A stretch of 14,803 nt of DNA from contig CAZYEI010000030.1 of the NCBI GenBank assembly GCA_964646425.1, positions 1 to 14,803 of the forward strand, in the 5' to 3' direction. Position numbers and translations under genes: made by a program. The stretch comes from CAZYEI01 sp964646425 (lineage in GTDB: Bacteria > Bacillota_I > Bacilli_A > RFN20 > JAISJY01). Within the stretch, counting starts at the first letter, position 1. The number at the start of each line of letters is the position of its first letter. This document shows positions 1-6,651 of the stretch, in pieces. Under the pieces are notes generated by a model that worked only from the letters and a program-made list of their open reading frames with translations, was not told where the DNA came from and did not search any database.

Positions 1-1779
1 ATCTAATGCAGCTTTTCTTTGTTCTTTAGTCTTTGCAACTAGCATTTGACGAACTGATTTAATACGATCTCCATTAAAGAACATATGTTCTGTACGAATT
101 AAACCAATACCTTGTGCACCAAAACCAACAGCAACTTTTGCATCTTTTGGTGTATAAGCATTTGTACGAATTTCTAATGAACGAATTTCATCAGACCATT
201 CCATAACTCTTTTGAAATTACCAGTAATTTCTGCTGGTATTGTTTTAATTTCCCCAGCATAAATATTACCAGTAGAACCATCAATTGAGATAATATCTCC
301 TTCTTTGTAAATTTTTCCACCTAATGTGAATGTTTTTGCTTCTAAATCAGCAACTAAATCTTTACATCCACAAACGCAACATTTACCCATACCACGAGCA
401 ACAACAGCAGCGTGAGAAGTCATACCACCAGTTGAAGTTAAAATACCTTGTGCACTATTCATACCCTTAATATCTTCTGGAGATGTTTCAGGACGAACTA
501 ATACAACTTTCTTTTTACTTGCAGCAGCAATTTCAGCATCTTCACTTGAGAATACAATAGCACCACATGCAGCACCTGGAGATGCAGGCAATCCTTTACC
601 AATTGGAGTAGCAGCCTTTAAAGCAACTGTATCAAATGTAGGGTGTAACAAAGAATCTAATTGTTTAGGTTCGATTTGTAATAAAGCTTCTTCTTTAGTA
701 ATTAAGCCTTCATCATACATATCACATGCAATCTTTAATGCAGCAGCACCTGTTCTCTTACCATTACGAGTTTGTAACATAAATAATTTACCATCTTGAA
801 TAGTAAATTCCATATCTTGCATATCTTTATAGTGTTTTTCAAGAATCTTTGTTGTGTTCTTGAATTGTTCATAAATTTCAGGCATATCTTCTTTTAAATG
901 AGAAATAGGTGATGGTGTACGAATACCAGCAACAACATCTTCTCCTTGCGCATTCATTAGATATTCACCATAAAGTTCATTTGTACCACTTGCAGGGTCA
1001 CGAGAGAATGCAACACCAGTACCTGAGTTTTCACCCATATTACCAAATACCATTTGTTGAACATTAACAGCAGTTCCCCAATCGTGAGACATATTGTTCA
1101 TTTGACGATAGTAAATAGCACGAGGAGTGTTCCATGAACGGAATACAGCTTTAATTGCTTCGATTAATTGAACTTTTGGATCTTCTGGGAATCCAGCTCC
1201 TAAATATTTATCATAAATTTTCTTATAACGAGCAACTAATTCTTTCATATCATCAGCTGTTAAATCAATATCGTTTTCTACACCTTTTTCTTTCTTTAAT
1301 GCAACAATTGTATTTTCAAAGTCATCATAAGGTAAGCCTAATGCAACTTCTCCAAACATTTGCATAAATCTTCTATATGAATCGTATGCAAAACGAGGAT
1401 TTCCTGATTTCTTTGCTAAAGCTTCAGCAACTGTATCATTAATACCTAAGTTTAAGATTGTGTCCATCATACCAGGCATTGATACACGAGCACCTGAACG
1501 AACTGAAACTAGTAAAGGATCAACTGGATCTCCTAATTTCTTTCCAGCAATTTTTTCAAATTTTGCTAAAGCACTATCAATTTGTGCTAAGATATCGTCA
1601 GCAATCTTTTCGCCGTCTTCATAATAACGGTTACAAGCTTCACAAACGACAGTAAATCCTTGAGGTACTGGTAAACCAATGTTAGTCATTTCAGCTAAGT
1701 TAGCACCTTTACCACCAAGTGTGTTTCTCATTTTAGCATCGCCTTCTGAGAATAAATAAACATACTTTGTTTGAGCCAT
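1..1779 (-). CDS. ppdK: Pyruvate, phosphate dikinase, N-terminal two thirds (runs off left edge)
   Basis: PPDK interconverts pyruvate + ATP + Pi and PEP + AMP + PPi in the cytoplasm, and in PPi-based glycolysis it acts in the ATP-forming direction. I translated 593 codons from the ATG at 1777-1779. The frame is still open at base 1, so about 280-290 of the usual 870-880 residues are missing (the PEP/pyruvate TIM barrel). The protein starts MAQTKYVYLFSEGD. Visible parts are the ATP-grasp nucleotide domain with GGKGANLAEM near residue 22, RSGARVSMPGMMDTILNLG at 94-112 and LQTRNGKRTG with Arg338. The phosphohistidine swivel domain follows, with GGMTSHAAVVARG and catalytic His456; Thr454 is the residue that PDRP-type regulators phosphorylate in this family. 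The SD AAAGGAGAAGG lies about 10 nt before the ATG. The gene has its own promoter and looks richer in G+C than its neighbours, as is common for highly expressed genes. Confidence 0.96.
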   Translation of the reverse strand, partial: MAQTKYVYLFSEGDAKMRNTLGGKGANLAEMTNIGLPVPQGFTVVCEACNRYYEDGEKIADDILAQIDSALAKFEKIAGKKLGDPVDPLLVSVRSGARVSMPGMMDTILNLGINDTVAEALAKKSGNPRFAYDSYRRFMQMFGEVALGLPYDDFENTIVALKKEKGVENDIDLTADDMKELVARYKKIYDKYLGAGFPEDPKVQLIEAIKAVFRSWNTPRAIYYRQMNNMSHDWGTAVNVQQMVFGNMGENSGTGVAFSRDPASGTNELYGEYLMNAQGEDVVAGIRTPSPISHLKEDMPEIYEQFKNTTKILEKHYKDMQDMEFTIQDGKLFMLQTRNGKRTGAAALKIACDMYDEGLITKEEALLQIEPKQLDSLLHPTFDTVALKAATPIGKGLPASPGAACGAIVFSSEDAEIAAASKKKVVLVRPETSPEDIKGMNSAQGILTSTGGMTSHAAVVARGMGKCCVCGCKDLVADLEAKTFTLGGKIYKEGDIISIDGSTGNIYAGEIKTIPAEITGNFKRVMEWSDEIRSLEIRTNAYTPKDAKVAVGFGAQGIGLIRTEHMFFNGDRIKSVRQMLVAKTKEQRKAALD

Positions 1780-1852
1780 AATTATTTTTCCTTCTCCTTT
1801 TCAATAAGTAAATTAAGCGTCATAAAAAAGCGGACGACTAATTCCATTTTTA

Positions 1853-1881
1853 ATTATATAATAATTATTTTTTTATTACAA
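1853..1881 (-). promoter_or_regulatory. Sigma-A type promoter of ppdK
   Basis: Reading the minus strand, there is a -35 TTGTAA (1876-1881), a 17-bp spacer and a perfect -10 TATAAT (1853-1858). This predicts a start of transcription near 1846 and a leader of about 65 nt before the ATG at 1779. The -35 touches the proximal copy of a 13-bp direct repeat, so binding of a regulator there would interfere with RNA polymerase. Confidence 0.7.
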
Positions 1882-1924
1882 GTATTTCAATAATAAAAAT
1901 AATCAAAAAATAGTATTTCAATAA
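1881..1924. repeat. Pair of 13-bp direct repeats upstream of ppdK
   Basis: AGTATTTCAATAA occurs exactly at 1881-1893 and again at 1912-1924. The start-to-start distance is 31 bp, about three helical turns, so both copies face the same side of the helix. The first copy abuts the ppdK -35. The core TATTTCAAT also forms the arms of an inverted repeat in front of dnaE. This may be an operator for an unknown regulator, or chance in AT-rich DNA. Confidence 0.45.
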
Positions 1925-1951
1925 AAATATTTTCCAAAACAGACAAGATAA

Positions 1952-2845
1952 TTATCTTACCAACAATGAAGCACCAATAATACCAGCATCTTGATTAAAT
2001 TGTGCTAGTTTAATAACAACTTTATCTTTCATTTGAGAAAAAACGTAATCATTTATTTTTTTACATAATTCATCAAGAAAATACTCACTTGACTGAATTA
2101 CCCCACCACCAATAACAAATAAATCAGGTTCTAACAAGTTAACAAGATTACCAATACCTCTTGCTAAATTATCAATCCATTTGCTTTTTAAATCTAAAGC
2201 TGTCACATTGCCACCAGCAGCAAGTTCAAAAAATTCACCAGCATGAGCAACTTTTAATCCTTTTTTAGCAGCTTGCTTAACAATAGCGGTACCTGAGCAC
2301 AATCCTTCCAAGCAACCTATTGACATATTTGGATTTGGACGTTCACCTTCTTTATCAATAAGCATATTTCCAATTTCTTGACTGAAGCCAAGTGAACTAT
2401 AATATAATTTTCCATCAATTACCAAACCACCACCAATACCAGTAGAAATAGTAATATATTGCATAACATGTTTACCTTTTCCAGCTCCTAAAATTCCTTC
2501 AGCCAAAGCAGCAACTTTTGCGTCATTTCCAACAACGACTTTAATGTTTAGTTTTGACTCAAGCATTTCTTTTAAATTGAAACCACCTAACCCAAGATTA
2601 GATAAAACATAAACATATCCTGTTGATTGTTGTGTAGGGCCTGGCACTCCAACCCCCATTCCAAGTGGACTATATTCAACAGCATTAATTCTATCATACA
2701 TATCAATAATTTGATCAACAAGTTCATCAGGTGTATTAACTTTTCTTGTTTTTTCTTTTATTACTTTAATAATATTTCCTAACTCATCAACAACGGCTAA
2801 ACGAATGTTAGTACCACCAACATCTACCCCAATAGAATAATTCAT
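1952..2845 (-). CDS. ROK-family sugar kinase (probable glucokinase) with a degenerate zinc site
   Basis: ROK kinases phosphorylate a sugar (usually glucose, N-acetylmannosamine or fructose) with ATP in the cytoplasm. The 297-residue length is typical. The N-terminal phosphate loop is DVGGTNIRLAVVD (8-20), catalytic Asp is D108 in VVGNDAKVAALAEG, the ATP-contact loop is STGIGGGLVIDG (134-145), and the C-terminal adenosine motif is VIGGGVI (244-250). The family zinc motif aligns without gaps, but three of its four ligands are changed: His to Asn160, Cys to Asn171, Cys to Asn173; only Cys178 in GCLE remains. Glu157 of the sugar-binding EIG(H) is kept. The start has an excellent SD (TAGGAGGTAAAAAT), which contains the dnaI stop codon, so glk is translated as the last gene of dnaB-dnaI-glk. 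Glucose as substrate is inferred from the family only. Confidence 0.88.
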   Translation of the reverse strand: MNYSIGVDVGGTNIRLAVVDELGNIIKVIKEKTRKVNTPDELVDQIIDMYDRINAVEYSPLGMGVGVPGPTQQSTGYVYVLSNLGLGGFNLKEMLESKLNIKVVVGNDAKVAALAEGILGAGKGKHVMQYITISTGIGGGLVIDGKLYYSSLGFSQEIGNMLIDKEGERPNPNMSIGCLEGLCSGTAIVKQAAKKGLKVAHAGEFFELAAGGNVTALDLKSKWIDNLARGIGNLVNLLEPDLFVIGGGVIQSSEYFLDELCKKINDYVFSQMKDKVVIKLAQFNQDAGIIGASLLVR

Positions 2846-2856
2846 ATTTTTACCTC

Positions 2857-3738
2857 CTATAAAAATCTATTTAAACCTACAAGTTTAAATTCCTCACAAA
2901 CAGTTCCAATTAAATTAATAAATCTTTTAGCACGGACTTCATTATCAACTTTATAAAGTTCTTTTAATTCTTTTAAATCATAGTTTGAAGTAATAATAAT
3001 TTTTGTCTTTTTATTTCGCAAACGATAATCTAAAACATCATAAAAAACACTATCTCTACTCCAATCAGTAATTTTTTCATTACCCAAATCATCGATAATC
3101 AATACTTCAGCATTTTTCATTTTGAAAATAAAATTGTCAAATTCTTCCTTTGCATTAATGACATACCCTCTAAGTAAAGCAACACTATTTCTAGCATTAA
3201 CATAGGCTACTGTCTTTCCATTTTCAACAAGTCTATTTGCTAAACATATTGTTAAATATGATTTTCCGGTACCAGAATTGCCAAAAATATACATCCCTTT
3301 TATTTCACGTCCACTAACAACGCTATTCATATGCATTGCAATTCTCTCACGGTAGGCATCTATATCTTCTTTAGCCAAACGATAACTTAAAAATTTATCA
3401 TCAAAATCTCTAATATAATAATTTTTAATTAGTTTTTGTTTATTTTTTTGATATTTACAAGGAGCAAGCATTTGATTTATATGCCCATCTTCATATTCAA
3501 GATTTTTAACAATTCCCTTAATTTTTTTAGTACAAAATTGTAGACCTTTGCAATTTTTACATAATTTTTGATCATTAATTACATGTTGAAAAGTTAATAA
3601 ACTATTTTCGATGATATAATCATTAATACAATTTTTATCAATAAAATCTTTACAATATGAATTATTTTTTATTCTTTCTACATATTTTTTGGTTTTTTCA
3701 ACATCTAGATAAGCAGAACTTAAACGTATCTTCTCCAT
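2857..3738 (-). CDS. dnaI: Helicase loader DnaI (AAA+ ATPase)
   Basis: DnaI loads the replicative helicase (DnaC in Bacillus) onto DNA during initiation and restart, together with DnaB and DnaD. I prefer the ATG at 3738 (293 aa, MEKIRLSSAYLD), one base after the dnaB stop, which suggests translational coupling. An in-frame ATG at 3765 would add nine residues but lacks a convincing SD. Numbered from 3738, the N-terminal helicase-binding domain carries a zinc set Cys60-x2-Cys63, with His86 and Cys94 (Cys69 also nearby), as in Bacillus DnaI. The AAA+ domain has Walker A GNSGTGKSY (about 153-161), Walker B VLIIDDLGNE (212-221), sensor 1 IITSNYD (about 248-254) and an Arg-finger region NEVRAKRF (266-273). 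Bacillus subtilis DnaI is about 311 aa, so this one is slightly short but complete. Confidence 0.93.
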   Translation of the reverse strand: MEKIRLSSAYLDVEKTKKYVERIKNNSYCKDFIDKNCINDYIIENSLLTFQHVINDQKLCKNCKGLQFCTKKIKGIVKNLEYEDGHINQMLAPCKYQKNKQKLIKNYYIRDFDDKFLSYRLAKEDIDAYRERIAMHMNSVVSGREIKGMYIFGNSGTGKSYLTICLANRLVENGKTVAYVNARNSVALLRGYVINAKEEFDNFIFKMKNAEVLIIDDLGNEKITDWSRDSVFYDVLDYRLRNKKTKIIITSNYDLKELKELYKVDNEVRAKRFINLIGTVCEEFKLVGLNRFL

Positions 3739-3739
3739 A

Positions 3740-4984
3740 TTACCACCACTTAAGACTTTCATCATATTCTCTATCTTTTTTGCTTAAATCATTAGGATTT
3801 TCTGATTCAATTGTATCTATTTTTTTTGTACTATTTCGTGAATGTTTATATCCTTTAGGATCCTCTAAACAAAGCATCGTTTCATAAGCATTATCTATCT
3901 TATATCTAGCAATTGTTTGTCCCACTTTTCTCACATAATTTGGAATAATTCTATTTCCATTTTTTGCTAAACAATAATCTAAAATAGCATTAATTACAGG
4001 ATCCATTAATCCTTCATTTCTAAGTTCCTTAATTAAAGAAAGATCACTTGGAAGAATATTCATATTATTATTTCTCATTTTAAAAAAATCAACAGTTGAA
4101 ATTGAGTTATATTGATCTAGCAATACCTTTGTAGAAGAAGTTCCGCTTATTGAAACAATTTCTTTTTTTCTAGTTGGCTCTTTATTTTCTTTAGAGACAT
4201 AATGTGCTGCTTGTTCTCGCATTTTTTGAAAATTTATTTGGCGTTCCCCACCCTCAATAACTTCAATGCTATTCATTACAATATAGCGCATTTCGATTGC
4301 ATCGATTGCATATGCTTCAGATAATAACGAAATTTCATCAACTACATCCCTAGTAAAAATATTTTTAGGAATTTGATAATCTTTCAACCCAATATAAAAC
4401 GCTTCAAAATCAAACGAGGTTTTAACTTTTAAGCTCGTTTTACCAATATAACGATCTTCTAAATTAACTCGTTCTAATTTATTTAAATTTTTAAAAACAT
4501 CAGTGAATTTAGCACTAATGTCTTTAAACGTTGTTTTTACGCCACTTGACTTCAAAAAATATGTTTTTGTTCTTGTAAATTCATTTTCATCTGTAAAAGA
4601 TTTTTTTAATAGCGGACACAATAATGAATGAGAAAAAAAATCACTTGGCGTCAAAGGGGCAAATAAACGATATACATATCTATTACATTCTTCTTGTTCA
4701 CAAACAAAAGTTTTTAATAATCCAACTGCTTCCAAATACATTCTTTGTTTACTAAATTCGCTTGCAGTGCAATTCATCATATCAAATAATCTTAAATGTT
4801 TTTTCTTTGTAGTAGTCATTGTTTGATCAGCATCTAATTCAGACCATAAAGTAAAAAACAATCCAATTGCTTTATACCCAATAATCGGTTGATATAATCT
4901 TGTTAAAATTTTACGATCATAATCACTAATAATGCTTCCAAGTTGAATTTCATAGATATCTTGATAGGTTAAAACCTCAACCAT
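3740..4984 (-). CDS. dnaB: Replication initiation / helicase-loading protein DnaB (DnaD-like, Firmicutes type)
   Basis: This is not the DnaB helicase but the Bacillus-type membrane-associated initiation protein that acts with DnaD and DnaI to recruit the helicase at oriC. The N-terminus has the family block DYDRKILTRLYQPIIGYKAIGLFFTLW (shown in pieces: DYDRKIL, LYQPIIG, LFFTLW), the winged-helix part. A helical first DDBH domain follows at roughly 190-290. The second DDBH domain (about 300-372) has DPVINAILDYCL and NYVRKVGQTIARYKI; in this YxxxI/VxxxW motif the usual Trp is Ile. The start is ATG 4984 (414 aa). An in-frame GTG at 4993 lies only about 3 nt after the AAGAAGGG SD, too close, so I rank it second. 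Length is a little below the roughly 470 aa of B. subtilis. It is the first gene of the operon, with dnaI one base downstream. Confidence 0.88.
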   Translation of the reverse strand: MVEVLTYQDIYEIQLGSIISDYDRKILTRLYQPIIGYKAIGLFFTLWSELDADQTMTTTKKKHLRLFDMMNCTASEFSKQRMYLEAVGLLKTFVCEQEECNRYVYRLFAPLTPSDFFSHSLLCPLLKKSFTDENEFTRTKTYFLKSSGVKTTFKDISAKFTDVFKNLNKLERVNLEDRYIGKTSLKVKTSFDFEAFYIGLKDYQIPKNIFTRDVVDEISLLSEAYAIDAIEMRYIVMNSIEVIEGGERQINFQKMREQAAHYVSKENKEPTRKKEIVSISGTSSTKVLLDQYNSISTVDFFKMRNNNMNILPSDLSLIKELRNEGLMDPVINAILDYCLAKNGNRIIPNYVRKVGQTIARYKIDNAYETMLCLEDPKGYKHSRNSTKKIDTIESENPNDLSKKDREYDESLKWW

Positions 4985-5008
4985 TAAAATCACAGCCCTT
5001 CTTTGTAA

Positions 5009-5037
5009 ATTATAGCATAATCTTTTTAATTTTAAAG
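5009..5037 (-). promoter_or_regulatory. Extended -10 promoter of the dnaB-dnaI-glk operon
   Basis: On the minus strand TGCTATAAT contains a perfect -10 TATAAT (5009-5014) preceded by the TGn extension. The -35 is weak: TTTAAA with 16 bp, or CTTTAA with 17 bp. The expected transcript start near 5002 leaves a short leader holding AAGAAGGG, which leads to the ATG at 4984. Confidence 0.65.
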
Positions 5038-5099
5038 TAAAAAAATAGCGATAGTTAATAAAGTTATTTACATATTCTCCATATTAATATCTTAATAAC

Positions 5100-5149
5100 T
5101 TAAGAATAATATAATAACCCCATAAGCTTTTAATATTAAACTTATGGGG
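5100..5149 (-). terminator. Rho-independent terminator after the fpg-coaE fusion
   Basis: Perfect 9-bp arms CCCCATAAG (5118-5126) and CTTATGGGG (5141-5149) enclose a second AT palindrome TTTAATATTAAA, giving a long stem. Reading the minus strand, the stem is followed by TTATTATATTATTCTT (from 5117 down), a T-rich tail. It lies just past the fusion gene stop and before the dnaB promoter, so it separates the two operons. Confidence 0.8.
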
Positions 5150-5170
5150 AACTTAGATAAATTCTATTTA

Positions 5171-6637
5171 TTATCCTATATTATTAATTAAATCTTTAAT
5201 TTGCATTTCTAATTCATCTTTAGAGCCATTATTATTAATAATAAAATTGCATTTTCTTTTTTTGATTTCATTATCAAAAATAGAATTCTCTAATTGCTTT
5301 GCTTCTTCTAGTGGCATTGTATTTCTAATAATAAGTCTTTGACTTTGAATATCTTCACAAATATCCACAAATACTAGTTGATCACATATAGCATCAAGTT
5401 TTGTTTCAAAAAGTAAAGGAACATCTAACACATACTTTTTTAAAGGATTCATTAATAGTTCATCATAAATAAAACTTTTAACAAAAGGATGAATTAGATT
5501 TTCAAGTTTTTCTTTCATATTTTTATCATTAATAATAATATTTCTTATTAAATGTCTATTTAAAGATTTATCTTTATTTAAAATATTAATGTCTTTAAAC
5601 AACATAATCATTTTATTATATAATGGCTTTTCAATTTCTTGATTATTTCTAACTATTTTATCAGCATCTAAAATTTTATATCCATATTTTTCTAATATAA
5701 GACATGTTTCACTTTTACCACTTCCAATAGCACCAGTTATGCCAATTATTCTATTTTTAACATTACTTTTTTGACACGCTGGGCAATATGTAGTACCACG
5801 ACCTTTTAAAAATGTCTTATATAAAGTATTTTCGCATCGAAAACACTTTTTACCACTTCTTCCATATGCCAACAATTCATTTTGAAATTTACCATCAACA
5901 TTATTAGCAGCATGATATGACTTAATTGTACTTCCTCCTAAATCAATTGCCTTTTGAAGTACTTTTTTTGTTTCAATAATCAATTTTTCACATTGTTCAC
6001 TAGTTAAAGTATTAACTGGAGTAGTTGGTAACAATCCCATTCTAAATGCAATTTCATCAGCATAAATATTACCTACTCCAGCAATATATGATTGGCTTAA
6101 TAACATTTGTTTTAAACCTATATTTGTTGAACTAAATTTTTCAAACAATTCTTTTCCTTTTAATGAATCGTCAAATGGTTCTTTTCCAAGTTTTACTAGT
6201 GATGAAACTTCTTTATAATTTTCTTTTTTATATAATCCTATTCTTCCAAATTTTCTAACATCATGATACATTAATATTTGATGATTTTCTAACTCAATTA
6301 CAAAATGCACATGTTTTAAATTCTTATCGTTATTTTTATTTATTGGTTCAAATTCTAATCCTTCTAGATTTTCATTGCCCTTAAAATATCCATAATGCCA
6401 TTTTCCCTCCATGCGCAAGTGTGATAAAAGGACATAATTTTCTAATTCAAAAATCAAGAATTTACCACGTCTTCCTACATTAGTAATTGTGCATCCTTGG
6501 ATACATTTATTTAAGTTATCCTCATCAGTATTTTCTAAAATATCAGGATAATAAACATAAATCTTATGAATTTTATGATTTAAACACCACAAACTTAGTA
6601 CTTTTCTTACAGTTTCAACTTCAGGTAATTCTGGCAT
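5171..6637 (-). CDS. Fusion protein: formamidopyrimidine-DNA glycosylase (Fpg/MutM) + dephospho-CoA kinase (CoaE)
   Basis: One uninterrupted 488-codon frame joins two complete enzymes. Residues 1-290 are Fpg, which excises 8-oxoguanine/FapyG and cleaves the AP site. It has N-terminal MPELPEVETV (catalytic Pro2 and Glu3), Lys59 in RRGKF, void-filling Met76 and Arg128/Phe130, H2TH motif GVGNIYADEIAF (187-198), and a zinc finger Cys265-x2-Cys268 ... Cys285-x2-Cys288 with Arg280. Residues 295-488 are CoaE, which phosphorylates dephospho-CoA in the last step of CoA synthesis. It has P-loop GAIGSGKS (302-309), DADKIV (324-329), LIHPFV (381-386), VPLLFE (406-411) and a lid-type Arg-rich part QRLIIRN (433-439). 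The linker is only about 6 residues. Bacillus and mycoplasmas encode these as separate nearby genes. All catalytic residues I can check are present in both halves. The start has SD AGAAGGTGA, 14 nt after the polA stop. Confidence 0.93.
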   Translation of the reverse strand: MPELPEVETVRKVLSLWCLNHKIHKIYVYYPDILENTDEDNLNKCIQGCTITNVGRRGKFLIFELENYVLLSHLRMEGKWHYGYFKGNENLEGLEFEPINKNNDKNLKHVHFVIELENHQILMYHDVRKFGRIGLYKKENYKEVSSLVKLGKEPFDDSLKGKELFEKFSSTNIGLKQMLLSQSYIAGVGNIYADEIAFRMGLLPTTPVNTLTSEQCEKLIIETKKVLQKAIDLGGSTIKSYHAANNVDGKFQNELLAYGRSGKKCFRCENTLYKTFLKGRGTTYCPACQKSNVKNRIIGITGAIGSGKSETCLILEKYGYKILDADKIVRNNQEIEKPLYNKMIMLFKDINILNKDKSLNRHLIRNIIINDKNMKEKLENLIHPFVKSFIYDELLMNPLKKYVLDVPLLFETKLDAICDQLVFVDICEDIQSQRLIIRNTMPLEEAKQLENSIFDNEIKKRKCNFIINNNGSKDELEMQIKDLINNIG

Positions 6638-6651
6638 ATTAATTCACCTTC

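Noticed and set aside
1155..1655. Two short plus-strand open frames (about 65-70 codons)
   Set aside because: They lie antisense inside ppdK, have low-complexity Leu/Gln/His-rich translations and no SD; the opposite strand matches PPDK throughout.
1945..1958. Palindrome AAGATAATTATCTT spanning the glk stop codon as a terminator
   Set aside because: The stem is short and AT-only and no T-run follows on the minus strand; read-through toward ppdK is at least as likely.
5064..5072. TTATTTACA upstream of dnaB as a DnaA box
   Set aside because: It has one mismatch to TTATNCACA and occurs only once in AT-rich DNA, with no cluster and no DUE; not enough to call an origin or DnaA control.
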